Of a stretch of DNA of 64,000 bases, positions 36,501-46,504 are shown one piece after another. Position 1 is the first letter of the stretch. Each line of letters opens with the position of its first letter. The translations under genes were made by a program, and so were the position numbers. Below the pieces are notes generated by a model. It saw nothing but the letters and a program-made list of their open reading frames with translations. It made no database searches and was not told the origin of the DNA. This DNA comes from Harmonia axyridis (Eukaryota > Arthropoda > Insecta > Coleoptera > Coccinellidae), in NCBI RefSeq assembly GCF_914767665.1, contig NC_059502.1, forward strand, positions 4,216,001 through 4,280,000. Reading direction: 5' to 3'.

Positions 36501-38271
36501 AGAGAAGGGTAGTAACCCTTAAATTTCCTTCCAGATCTCACTGTCCCGGAGGTCCAACGATGAGATCGGCTATTACGACATGCCAAACCGTTGCTCACCA
36601 CTACAGCACCACCACAACCTGTCGGCGGCGTCGCCACGTTCAGTCGGTCCTGACTACGACGTGCCGCCGTCCAGACATGTGACATTGGGCACCAGTCCGG
36701 GATGCGCCAGGTGCTCTTCCGCCTCCCCCTCTTCAGTGTCTCCAGTGATAAGAGACGGGGAGGCCTACGACGTCCCGAGGCCCCACAACCAACACCTGAA
36801 TCAACTGACCCCCTCCAGCTCCGCTAGCTCTTTGACAGGTAGGCGTTTAGTACAATGCTAGTAAGCCCATAGATCTACCTCATACGTTGATCCAGATTGC
36901 CCATAAATTAACATTGCCCATAGTCCCACATTGCCCATAAATTAACATTACCCATAGTCCCACATTGCCCATAGATCTACATTGCCCATATATTTACATT
37001 GCCCATATATCTACATTGTCGGTAGATTCCGCTTATTCAAACAGTGTTTTAGTGAATGCTCTCGCCTCTTTTAAACGAACATTACCCTATTTTCAGCGGA
37101 CTCCATGTCATCCTCGAACCGCAGCAGTATGGCCAACATGCCAGACTACGACGTCCCCAAACCCCACCCAAAAGGACCCCAGTTGGTGCTCCATCCCTCC
37201 CAGTTGTACGACGTACCGCCCTCTCACAACCCCAAAGAGTTGCCGTTGGAACTGAACTCAGCCCTGGAGAACCTAGAGAGACTCGAGACCGATACCACCA
37301 GCTCGATAAAAAAACTGTTGGGTTTCGTAGGCCCCGGGTGGAGAAACAAGGGAAGATTGAGCGACACGCTGTACGACATCAAATTGGCCGTGACCAGACT
37401 ACAGAATTCCCTGCACGAATTGGCCGAATTCAGCGAGGGTACCTTAGGAAACGCCACCAAAGCATCCGACAAAAATCTGGCCCTCAAGTTGGCTCCACTG
37501 GTCGTAAGTCTGAAGAAGTCGTACTACACGGTGAACGAAGCAGCTGCAAAGCTTGCAGGCACCAATTGGAGCCTGGAAGCCCTTGTGGTGAGCGAAGACC
37601 AGGAGGATAGGTACGTACCAGATGCTTTAGATATCTTGGTGTCGTGTTCCAAAGCTCTCATCGAAGACATACGTCAAATCACTTCCTTCATCCAAGGCAA
37701 CGGCTTGTTGCTCTTCAAGAAAGACTCGGTTAACGATTGGACCAACGAATACGATTATCTACAACTGAATACCAGAGGCGATAACGGGAAAGAATGCCGG
37801 AAGAGGTTCGAACTGATAGAGAACCAAGACGAAGACCTATCGGACAACTTGATGAACTTGGACAGTAACGATCGTAAAATTTTGAGCTTCCTCGGCGGGC
37901 AGTACGTAAATAACCACAAGAAACTCATGGTGGCTATAGATGCGTTTCTGTACACGGTGGAACGCAATCAACCGCCCAAGGTCTTCCTGGCTCACAGCAA
38001 GTTCGTTGTGCTCAGCGCACACAAGTTGGTTCACATCGGGGACACCGTGTATAGGAATGTAGGTTGCAAGGAGATCAAAGACAGTGCTCGGACCTATTCC
38101 AACGCTCTGTCTGACGTGCTGGCGAAGAGTGTGATGAAGACAAAACAGGCAGCCTTGCAGTTTCCAACAGTGACAGCAGTACAGGAGATGGTCGACAGCG
38201 TGTTGGACATTTCCCATGCAGCTAACAACCTGAAGATGTGTTTGCTGCAAGCCACGGCAAACTTTTTGTAA
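21557..38271 (+). CDS. p130CAS: p130CAS/BCAR1-family adaptor protein
   Basis: Five in-phase exons give 591 residues: 21557-21583, 21983-22126, 22184-22309, 36535-36838 and 37097-38271. Exons 2-3 encode one SH3 domain: AYALFDNVPDSPDELEFNKG, LTVLEQ, GWWLCSLRGRQGICPGNRLR. The substrate region has six YxxP motifs: YDIP (exon 3), YDMP, YDVP twice (exon 4), YDVP twice (exon 5). These are expected Src-family phosphorylation sites that recruit Crk. Exon 5 also holds the serine-rich four-helix segment, the Src-binding-like YDYLQL, and a FAT-like C-terminal bundle ending ATANFL. The protein would work in the cytoplasm at integrin adhesions. Exons 3 and 4 are 14.2 kb apart; both boundaries are phase 0, so further substrate-domain exons could be hidden there, and the product is shorter than Drosophila p130CAS. 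Splice sites are GT-AG throughout. Confidence 0.92.
22980..23370 (+). repeat. CpG-rich minisatellite in p130CAS intron 3
   Basis: The phrase (a)aatcgcgacgttgcc, then a few bases and taccgaaaaatcct, recurs four to five times (about 23070, 23145, 23250, 23320), with partial phrases gaacgaaat and ttttcacactgaatattttc between. The unit is 60-110 bp and diverged. CpG content is far above the neighbouring DNA. Confidence 0.8.
23371..23690. other. GC-rich island in p130CAS intron 3
   Basis: About 320 bp of clearly higher GC and CpG content than its surroundings, next to the minisatellite. Open frames on both strands (up to 113 codons on minus) follow from the base composition, and I recognise no protein. 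It could be a regulatory island, an alternative 5' exon or part of an unknown repeat. Confidence 0.4.
23855..25315 (+). mobile_element. Tc1-like DNA transposon, intact ends, dead transposase
   Basis: Terminal inverted repeats start CACTGCGCAAAAAAATTAA at 23855 and end as the reverse complement at 25315; both are flanked by TA, the target duplication of the Tc1/mariner superfamily. Total length is 1461 bp, normal for this class. It lies in the sense direction within p130CAS intron 3. Confidence 0.92.
24133..25100 (+). pseudogene. Tc1-like transposase, broken
   Basis: N-terminal paired-type helix-turn-helix (NLTQEECAQAVVLREEGWAY, then RIAERFGVFHTSVSRMLQRF, GRPRVTT) and a DDE catalytic domain with TDESRF, MDDNARPHRA and NPIEQVWD. 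The reading frame has a stop at 24454-24456, where some 25 residues also seem missing. A frameshift near 24890-24900 comes just after WPARSPDS, so the last acidic residue lies in another frame (24873-25100). It ends RGGNTKY. It would have cut and pasted the surrounding element, but this copy cannot encode an active enzyme. Confidence 0.9.
25316..26377. other. Intronic stretch with one strong hairpin
   Basis: No gene seen. cgcctgacct at about 26255 is matched by aggtcaggcg at about 26326, with cctatag/ctatagg also paired inside, forming an 80-bp imperfect hairpin (26250-26336). A weaker one sits at 25440-25480 (ggatatacc/tgatatcc). An open frame at 25851-26132 has no recognisable content. Confidence 0.45.
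26914..28030 (+). repeat. Three tandem units of about 470 bp
   Basis: Units start agaagaagtggcagcttcg at about 26914, 27391 and 27854, giving periods of about 477 and 463 bp. The third is truncated after aaagaacttttatttt. Identity is very high, which implies recent amplification. No coding content. Confidence 0.9.
28128..28375. repeat. Foldback segment next to the mariner fragment
   Basis: Arms ttaattgatagacagaaggc (left, from about 28172, extending outward through ggcttatttcgataaataag) and its near reverse complement (28298-28375) enclose about 60 bases. The outer part of the right arm is mariner coding sequence, so the inverted arm may have copied mariner DNA. Confidence 0.6.
28376..28975 (-). 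pseudogene. Mariner transposase fragment, internally deleted
   Basis: The minus strand reads MNRLTAQQRLQIVQFYFENN just after a GGGTGTTTTTTT-type end at about 28975. It then jumps into FSDEAHFWLNGYVSKQNCRI, WSEANPQVYVETPLHPEKLT, VWCALWAGGIIGPYFFENDD (28474-28752), a stop, and FQQDGATCHTARATIDLLKD. This is a mariner-type DDE transposase lacking most of the DNA-binding domain and carrying a stop before the second catalytic aspartate block. It is inactive. Confidence 0.85.
29270..29560 (+). promoter_or_regulatory. GC-rich island with a plausible splice donor: candidate internal p130CAS promoter/5' exon
   Basis: A 250-bp GC- and CpG-rich block in AT-rich DNA ends at cgaaacaaccg followed by GTAAGA (29550-29556), a good donor on the same strand as p130CAS. 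An exon here could splice to 36535 and give a product without SH3. There is no continuous plus-strand frame with a clear ATG, so it would be 5' untranslated. A 65-codon minus frame has no known motif. Wholly inferred. Confidence 0.35.
29750..33060 (+). repeat. 3.3 kb array of a 300-420 bp repeat
   Basis: Phrases catgtgacgtgttgattgcc, gtgcgccactggcagtttga, caattgcctctaaaccgcca and atgatctctttgtccttcca recur about eight times in fixed order (gtgacgtg-type marks near 29993, 30390, 30698, 31006, 31393, 31810, 32201, 32590). Spacing is 308-417 bp because sub-blocks are sometimes duplicated or lost. A single diverged copy lies inside the inverted-repeat element at 60.2-60.9 kb, so the array probably grew from that element family. 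Many short mirror-image frames arise from the repeat and are not genes. Confidence 0.88.
33061..34284. other. Intronic stretch, no gene seen
   Basis: Plain AT-rich DNA of p130CAS intron 3. A 73-codon plus frame at 33397-33618 has no recognisable motif. Confidence 0.5.
34285..34785 (+). mobile_element. Short deleted relative of the composite element at 26.4-29.2 kb
   Basis: Matches 26450-26600 and 26673-26890 in the same order and direction (gattgtgatatattttcaaa; tttcatgtcgtttggcgcgc; gaattgagtgaaatatcgta). It ends gttggggaca...cccctatctatgtttgttacc, the same terminal motif as the larger copy. The far left end is truncated and the internal repeats and mariner are absent. Confidence 0.75.
34946..36484. 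repeat. 1.5 kb near-perfect palindrome (foldback element)
   Basis: The left arm starts ggtgggcaaataagcgaggt at about 34948 and the right arm ends with its complement at about 36482. The centre is near 35714, so each arm is about 760 bp with only a few per cent mismatch. As a check, short frames at 35097-35303 (minus) and 36127-36333 (plus) encode the same 68 residues with about four differences. Within each arm a 140-bp block (cagaaacagaaat...aattgtgtctt) is duplicated. No transposase is present. Confidence 0.93.
36893..37030 (+). repeat. 16-bp minisatellite in p130CAS intron 4
   Basis: The phrase acattgcccata plus a variable four or five bases (gtcc, aatta, gatct, tattt) recurs eight or nine times. 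It lies entirely between exons 4 and 5. Confidence 0.88.
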
Positions 38272-38599
38272 GTGTAGTATATAATGTTAGGTGAAATCAT
38301 TGTGTGTAAAAATTTCATTCGCCCTATCCGTTTGTTCTTGGAGTTTTTAGAATGTTCAAGGGATTTTTGTTATTCAACACATATGGTCACTTATTGTTAT
38401 TATCATCTAGTTGATTGCGAATGAATGTTTTTTTTTTGAGCTAGAGATCAAGAAAAAAAAGGTTTTGTGATGGGGAGATTGGTGAAAGTAGGTGATTCGT
38501 GACTTCAAAGATCTTCATGATAATAATGGAGCTTGTTACCGCTCAATCTCTAATTAACTATTTTCAAAACAAAGGTGTGATTATAAAAATGAAAAAAAA

Positions 38600-40250
38600 A
38601 CTATATTTGAATTGGAAGGAGTATGTGATTCGGGAATCAATAAATCTTGGATGATAATTATAGAGTTGCTTCTTACTAAGATAAGATTTTTCATATGAAT
38701 ATCTTTCTTAAAGCCGTTGGCCCCATCACAGGAATGACATAGAATCACATATTGAGATTGGAAGAAGTATGTGATTCGGGAATCAATAAATCTTGGATGA
38801 TAATTATAGAGTTGTTTCTTACTAATATAAGATTTTTCATCTGAATATATTTCTTAAAACCGCTGGCCCCATCATAGGAATGACATAGAATCACATATTG
38901 AGATTGGAAGAAGTATGTGATTCGGAAATCAATAAATCTTGGATGATAATTATAGAGATGCTTCTTACTAAGATAAGATTTTTCATATGAATATCTTTCT
39001 TAAAACCGTTGGCCCCATCACAGGAATGACATAGAATCACATATTGAGATTGGAAGAAGTATGTGATTCGGGAATCAATAAATCTTGGATGATAATTATA
39101 GAGTTGTTTCTTACTAATATAAGATTTTTCATCTGAATATATTTCTTAAAACCGCTGGCCCCATCATAGGAATGACATAGAATCACATATTGAGATTGGA
39201 AGAAGTATGTGATTCGGGAATCAATAAATCTTGGATGATAATTATAGAGTTGTTTCTTACTAATATAAGATTTTTCATGTGAATATCTTAAAACCGCTGG
39301 CCCCATCATAGGAATGACATAGAATCACATATTGAGATTGGAAGAAGTATGTGATTCGGGAATCAATAAATTTTGGATGATAATTATTGAGTTGCTTCTT
39401 ACTAAGATAAGATTTTTCATATGAATATCTTAAAACCGTTGGCCCCATCATAGGAATGACATAGAATCACATATTGAGATTGGAAGAAGTATGTGATTCG
39501 GGAATCAATAAATCTTGGATGATAATTATAAATTTGCTTCTTACTAAGATAAGATTTTTCAGATGAATATCTTTCTTAAAACCGCTGGCCCCATCATAGG
39601 AAAGACATAGAATCACATATTGAGATTGGGAGAAGTATGTGATTCGGGAATCAATAAATCTTGGATGATAATTATAAATTTGCTTCTTACTAAGATAAGA
39701 TTTTTCATATGAATATCTTTCTTAAAACCGCTGGCCCCATCATAGGAAAGACATAGAATCACATATTGAGATTGGGAGAAGTATGTGATTCGGGAATCAA
39801 TAAATCTTGGATGATAATTATAAATTTGCTTCTTACTAAGATAAGATTTTTCATATGAATATCTTTCTTAAAACCGCTGGCCCCATCACAGGAATGACAT
39901 AGAATCACATATTGAGATTGGAAGAAGTATGTGATTCGGGAATCAATAAATCTTGGATGATAATTATTGAGTTGCTTCTTACTAAGATAAGATTTTTCAT
40001 ATGAATATCTTTCTTGAAACCGCTGGCCCCATCATAGGAATGACATAGAATCACATATTGAGATTGGAAGAAGTATGTGATTCGGAAATCAATCAATCTT
40101 GGATGATAATTATAGAGTTGCTTAGTAAGATAATATTGTTCATATAAATATCTATCTTCAAACCGTTGGCCCCATAATAGGAATGACATAGAATCACATA
40201 TTGAGATTGGAAGGGGTATATGTTTTGTTGGCCAACAGGTTTTGGATGAT
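38600..40250 (+). repeat. 146-bp satellite array downstream of p130CAS
   Basis: gtatgtgattcgggaatcaa occurs at about 38621, 38767, 38913, 39059, 39205, 39347, 39489, 39635, 39781, 39927, 40073 and (diverged) 40216. The period is 146 bp with two 142-bp units. The units share aatcttggatgataattata, ctaagataagatttttcat and ctggccccatcataggaatg. A decayed unit follows to about 40390. Identity is highest in the middle. Confidence 0.95.
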
Positions 40251-40593
40251 AATAATAATGTATATGTGAAAACCCTGGAAGAAGTGGGTATTTCGCGAAT
40301 CCAAAGACCGTAGATCATTGCCTGGTTCTCACGAAAGAATGTGATTCGTTAATCAATGAATCTTGGATGATAATAATAATAATATATGGGAATAACTTTT
40401 ATCTACATCAATCTTATAATTAAATGAACAATAGGTGGAAAATTTGGAAGAAGTGGGTATTTCGCGAATCCAAAGACCATAGATCATCGTAAACTCAACA
40501 TCTGAATTGAAAAGCTTCTATGTATAAATTTATTTTTGAGAAATAATTATAGCGGAAAATAATTTCAATAGAAAATTATTAGTTTGGTAAACA

Positions 40594-40663
40594 TAAATAT
40601 AGGCTCTTTTTAATTTCCACAGCATCTGTGGAAATTAAAAAATTAAAAAGAGCCTATATTTAT
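40594..40663. repeat. Hairpin with 28-bp arms
   Basis: aaatataggctctttttaat plus ttccacag is repeated inverted after a 2-base loop, with an 8-base insertion in the right arm. Probably a miniature inverted-repeat or foldback remnant. Confidence 0.75.
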
Positions 40664-41856
40664 TTTTTCCAAATCAATATGAATTTCCATCAAATAGAGA
40701 CTGGAATCCATTAAATACTTAAAAAATTAATATTTTCACACTGGGAGCAAAAAGGATCATTTTCGGAAATAATGAACCAAATACTTATGACGAAAATACT
40801 AATTCAAGAAAATATTCGATAAAGAAGTAAGTAAAAATAAAATGATGAGAAAAAAAAATAAACATACAAAATATTGAACACGACCAACTTCAACTCGAGA
40901 GTTTTAGGTAATATATCAAAATAATAAACATAATTTATCCCTTGAACATAATGCCAACTCTATAAGATCTCAACTTTTGAGGGTAGTTTGAGAAAAGACC
41001 AGTTATTATAATTATTAAGTAATGCTTTTTGAAACTGCTTTAAAAATTCATTTATTTATTTTGTTTTTATTTTATACATAGGTTTAAAAATGAAATTTTC
41101 TTATTTTTATCAAGGAATAAATACTTTATGTTTAATTTTATTACTTTTTCGATTTCTCCTTTTTTTTTCGATTCCATTTCAAAATTTCATATCTGGGAAC
41201 AAAGTATGTTGATAAATTGAAGGTAAAACCTTTGAATTCCATAATTCTGTCATAATTGGTTATATAGTAAGAAAAAAATGAGTAAATAAGTAAACAAACG
41301 AAAATAGATAGGCATCGAAAATTGTTTGGCTAGTGATTGCATGAATATAGCAAAAAAAAAAGAAAGTTTGGGCGCTTTCTAGGCCTATAACTTATGAATG
41401 AAGATTCTTCTTGAGGATACATAATTTTTTGGCAACACCTGATGCTGTTTTTGACATTTACATTTGTCAGTAAACGAAAAAGCATAATATTAGGAAAAGT
41501 GGTGAGTTTTTTAATGTGATAACTCTCTATTGAACTTACTGGATTATAAATTAAAAAATAAACATAATCTAAAAAAAAAATACACAAGATTTGAACGGAA
41601 ATAAAAATAATAATATTATTTGCTGATCTCGGTAATATCTATATACCTCCTGCAATAATCACTCATATTTAATTACTTGCATTAGACCTAATTTCTGAAC
41701 GTATTTTTCATTGACAGAGTTGTACTTCTCGAAGAATACGCACAACATTTTGAAAATACGCACAAGAAATTAAAACACGCACAAAATGTTTAATTTAAAT
41801 TCGCACAAAACGTTTTTAAATAAACGCAAGCATTAGAGTGATTAGTATTAAGATCG

Positions 41857-41949
41857 TTCTTCTTCATTTATTGAACGTGAAATGAGAGAATTAAGAGAAC
41901 GTCATATTGATATTGTTTGGTCGGAATTCAGAAATGGGGAAAGATACGG
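41857..41949 (+). other. Exon-like coding fragment of unknown family
   Basis: Reads DRSSSFIEREMRELRERHID followed by IVWSEFRNGERYG before a stop, a charged helical segment unlike the flanking DNA. A ttag lies just upstream and GG|GTAAAA at the 3' end resembles a donor. It may be an exon of an unseen gene or part of a decayed element. I recognise no family. Confidence 0.2.
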
Positions 41950-42779
41950 GTAAAAAATTTTGGGGTGATACCTACCCTGAATTAAATTAATTGCATAAGA
42001 TTGATTGATGGTGAAAGATTATATACAGGGTGTTAGGTATATTTATATGTAGTTTAAGTTATACTGTTTTTCAAATCGTATTTATTTTATTTGTTATCTG
42101 AGATTTGGTTTTGAATGAGTTATTCATTTAAAATATTAATAACGTTGTAGCTATTAAGAGTTCCTAATTATTTGATTTAATAATATTTCAACCAAAATTT
42201 CCACTTAATGGAAAATTTTTTAGGTTAGAATTGCCTAATATAGACTGCTTTAACACTCTGGATATTTTTCATCGTTGATAATATTAGATATATTGACATT
42301 TATATTAATATATTTTTGTTTCATTACGTTATTGATTATCCCTATAATCACTCATTTGAGCACAAAGTAACGCACAATTCTTGGTTCCTTAATAATTCGA
42401 AAATCAATGGACAATTGTATTAATTATAAAAAATCATTAACGATCAAAAATTAAACTTAATATGGGTTAATGAAAAAATATATACCGTTTAAAAATTCTA
42501 TTTTTTTTCCTCGATGAGAAACTTTCCAAAAACTAAAGAAGGAAGATGAGTAGGTAGAGGAAATCAAAAAAATTATATCTAGTTGATCGATTCGAAAAGA
42601 CGACCACCTTAAAATGTATTGAGTATTGAAGTACAATTTAATTAAACTCCAAAAATGTTATCACGGCTCGGAAAATGAACTCTGTATGTATGTCTATCGA
42701 TTTGAGATAACCCCAAAGGAAAAATGCATAGTGTTTAAATCGGGACTATGTGAAGGCCAGCTCGTGGCACCTCTGCTAG

Positions 42780-42910
42780 AGATCAGAGGAGTTTCGTACT
42801 TGGACGGTAACCATCTGGAGGTACTGGCCTCCACGCAGCCCTGATTCGTACCCTATGGACTTTTTACTATCAGGTTATCTCAAATCTCCCCTGTACGCGC
42901 ATCCAGTGGT
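42780..42910 (+). pseudogene. Relic of a mariner/Tc-type transposase C-terminus
   Basis: The plus frame at 42840 reads PDSYPMDFLLSGYLKSPLYA, which resembles the SPDLTPLDFFLWGYLKSKVY block containing the last catalytic acidic residue of several arthropod transposases. Locally higher GC than its surroundings. No ends found. Confidence 0.5.
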
Positions 42911-44391
42911 GGGTACTGGGGGGCGTTAAGTTAAGACCCTCCTTCCAGGAAAGAATCTTGTACATAGATTGATTATATTAAAATATTTAATAATAAAATG
43001 TATTTGGAGAAATATTCATAGATAAGTTTAAGTTTTAAATTTAATTTTTATTTGAGCATTTTTTGAATCAGATAACAAACCAAAAGCACACCATAATTAA
43101 ACTTGTCTTTTGAGACAAACATCTTGTATATTTATATATCTTAATATATATTAATGAATTATTAACCTATTTATGAAAAAATTGACGCACAATTGACAAT
43201 TTTATCGCACAAATTGCGAGTTATAGTTTTCGAAATGATCGATTATGATTTAGGTTCACTGTTCTGATACAGGGTCTCCCATAAATGGATCGACAATAGA
43301 AAAGCAAATTGAAACAAAAAAGTTAGTAAAAGAATTTCTATTCGAATGATTGATTTAGAGATACCTATTCGATACTAAAAAAAATTATATTTTCTTTATT
43401 ATCTGGAATTTAAAGGTACTATTTACTAGGGATTCTGGCAATTTTAAAATCATTGTTTCATCAAACTTATCAATGCTATAACATCATAGGTTTTCTCCAT
43501 TGAAAAAAACATATTGATAGGAGTCCAGATAATTTTTGGAAAATGATTTTTTTTTATATCTTAATAGGTCTGCATTTTAAGGGTCATCTTTATAAAGCCT
43601 TTTTTGTTTTGGTTGGGCTTTTCTTCGATTCACTCGCGAGACATTTTGTATATTTATATTTAATACCCTTAGAGATGGATAAATTTCTTTACGTATATAT
43701 TTCAAGCAGACCTAATTGCCAATATTTTGGCTCTTTGTGGTCTATGTTTTATTTTATATTTTAGAATGAGGAAAGCAGCTTGAAATTTCTGAAAAATTAA
43801 GAATAGGGCGTGACATTGAGGCGATTGAAATGTTTGTTATTTTTATTTATCACTTCCTTTTTGGGGAATTCCAGGATTTCCAGCATTTGTAACTATATTC
43901 TAAAGCATTTATGCACCACTTTTACGCACAATTATAGCCGGGAAATTTGAAAATTTCTCGGTTTCGTCGATAAGTTGTGATTTTAATCGATGAATTCATT
44001 GCTCGTATTCTCGACTCGAAAATTATCAAATTAAGTCTGGAAAAGGTAAACTAAAAATTCAGTTATGAAATTTTATCCAATCCGGAGAAATGAACTCATT
44101 GTTTAAAAAGTTAAAAAAAAAGTTTTAGAATGAAACAAACCCAGACAGCATATGAAATAAATGAATTATAACAAAATTATTAATCCTATCTATCCATTGT
44201 TAGAATTTTTTTTTTTATTGTAACGTTAAGAATTTTTTTCCATTCAACTCGATTGCCAAAACTATGCACATAAATAAATTTAATTGGAAACCAATTAATG
44301 ACAATGGGTATAATTAAACGTATATTCTATTGAGGAAACGAGCCAAACATTTTCAACTTTAGGGAACATCAGGTGACTACATACCACAATA

Positions 44392-44456
44392 AGAAAAACC
44401 GATGTGGCAACACTGCGGAATGATGTTGGAAACGTTGTTGCCACACCAGTTTTTCT
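44392..44456. repeat. Hairpin with 20-bp arms
   Basis: agaaaaaccgatgtggcaac is matched by gttgccacaccagtttttct, with a loop of about 25 bases. Two mismatches. Confidence 0.75.
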
Positions 44457-44564
44457 AGGTAGGTAGGTCAGTGATGAATTTTGACCTTCTGTATTTAGAG
44501 CTGAAATTTACGGCTCTGTAGGTAGAACATTTTCTTTGAATTTAAGGGCTTAATAGTTATCGGT

Positions 44565-45380
44565 ATAGTATTAGAGTAAGTGCGAAAATTTATTTTTTAT
44601 TCAAAGGGCAGTATTGGGAGTCTAATAATAGTAATAATAATAGATTTTAATCTATGCTAGTATTATCGTGAGTGCATACATTAATATATTAATATTAAAA
44701 AATCTGACTCGTTATAAAAGTGAGAGCAAATGAATTTTGAATGCATATGCATATTTGTATGCATACAGTATGATTTTTTACCACAGCATAGATGTATAGA
44801 ACGTAGCGATTGACTTATAATGCGAATATTATATTTTTAATTTATAAATATTGAAACATGAGGGCTGATATTAGTGTAAGTTAAACATTATATCTTATGG
44901 ATATGTATCATTTAGTTATATCATTAAACAATGTTTACCGAGGACGAAATTAGTCTAAGTGCGAATATTATATTTTATCTATAAAGATTGAAATATGAAA
45001 GTCGACATTAGTGTAAGTGTAAAAATTATATTTTATTGATATGCATCGTTTAGGATATCAATAACAAATAGTCACCAAGCACTGAATTAGTGTAATTGCA
45101 AAAAAAAAAATTATGCATATGGTTTGTACTTGAAATTTAGCAACAGGCTGGTATTAGTGTAAGCGCATGTATGCATATTCTACATTTGTATTGAAATTTC
45201 AGAACAAATATTGATCTGGTATTAGAGTAAGACAAAATTAATTTTATATACATATGCATCGTTTTGAACAAATACTGATTTGAGCCAATACTAGTGTAAG
45301 TGCAAAAGTTATTTTTATGCATATGTATTTGATATGTGAACGTAAAAAGGTCTATTAGTATAAGCGAAAAAATGTTTTCG
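44565..45380 (+). repeat. Diverged 68-bp tandem repeat with a conserved ATTAGTGTAAGTG core
   Basis: The core tattagtgtaagtgcaaaa (with variants) occurs near 44569, 44660, 44868, 44948, 45006, 45084, 45152, 45219, 45288 and 45352. The usual spacing is 64-79 bp, and an atgcatatg-like phrase often follows. Spacers have diverged far more than the core. Confidence 0.75.
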
Positions 45381-46504
45381 ATATGTACCTAACTACTTAT
45401 TCAAAAGTAGTTTTTGAAAACGCTATGCATTTCATATTGTGATATGATTCTGGGAAATCTATATCCAGATATCAAATAGTAGGGTTCTCATGAATGTTAT
45501 GGATTACTTAATGTTCGTCGTAAGGTTTCATGAATATTTTTCAACCCTATTTGAGAAAAAAAAATAAAAAAAAAATAAAAAAATAAAAAACACTATGAAA
45601 AAAAATCTTTTTTCTCGGTTTTAAATGTGACAAAATCTAAATGTTCGCTACGTAGGAAACTATGAATGGAAAATCGAACTTCTTTAACATATTTAAAGAT
45701 CCTTTTAATCCTGCATGGCTTACATTTTTGACGTTATAGATGTTTGTTGATTCAAATACTGGAACATTGATTCAATTCGGAAATAATAATTTTCTCAAAA
45801 AAATTCTACACGATATAACATCTATAAAATAAATAACATGAAATAATAATAAAGTACTAAAAATAAATAGAGATTCAATACCATATTCCAGAAATTTTTC
45901 AACCATTAATAATTCATCTTATTAAACTCTTATAAAACTTCTTCTGCAGCTCCTTTATGTGTAAGTACATCCAATTTGGGATGTTTCGGTGTGTGAAAAA
46001 AAAAATAAAAAAAAAAAAAAACAATGATGCCATAAATATTGAAAAGAAAGAAAATTTAAAAAAAAACGTGGATATGTATTGGGGACATATTAAACAAACG
46101 GAGACCCCCAATACTGTTTATTTGGTATCAATCTAGAGAAGAAAAATGGTGTTATCAAATAAACTCCCGACATTTAAAGGTATATAAACTACCTTATGTT
46201 CCTTATAGTTATTATTAACAACAAAAAAATAAAAATAAAAAAAAACGCGGTTGAAAACTTGAGTGAAAATTAGTCTTAAGATGAACGATTAACATCAAAT
46301 AATAATGTTCTCTCAGAAGAAATCCAAAAGTTAGATTCTATAATATTGATTTTTTTTTGAGTAATTGTATTTCAATGAAAAATAATAATATTTGAATGTT
46401 TGATGTCATGACGACTGCTGATTCAAAACTCCAACAAATGCTCTTTAACCGTAGAAAATTCTGACTAAATGTGATCAATCATTGATTCTTCAACATACTC
46501 TTTA
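45381..46504. other. Gene-poor stretch with A-rich tracts
   Basis: Contains two A/AAAAT-rich tracts at 45556-45592 and 45995-46022 and another at 46226-46248. No gene, hairpin or element ends seen. Confidence 0.45.

Larger units (their letters stand above)
40664..44391. other. Gene-poor AT-rich stretch
   Basis: No gene structure recognised. It includes one exon-like fragment (41857-41949) and one transposase relic (42840-42905), given separately, and repeats of acgcacaa between 41735 and 41810 (four copies) that recur singly near 42370, 43185 and 43925. Confidence 0.45.

Noticed and set aside
37056..37610. 184-codon plus-strand frame
   Set aside because: Out-of-frame shadow of p130CAS exon 5, which matches the family in the other frame.
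37755..38318. Minus-strand frames up to 137 codons
   Set aside because: Antisense of p130CAS exon 5, caused by its higher GC content.
38600..40250. CRISPR-like or coding array
   Set aside because: Whole units repeat with no unique spacers; open frames (for example 39905-40318 minus) are repeat by-products. It is a satellite.
44565..45380. A series of true 5' splice sites (GTAAGTG)
   Set aside because: They recur as part of a tandem unit and no matching exons or acceptors are present; kept only as a repeat.
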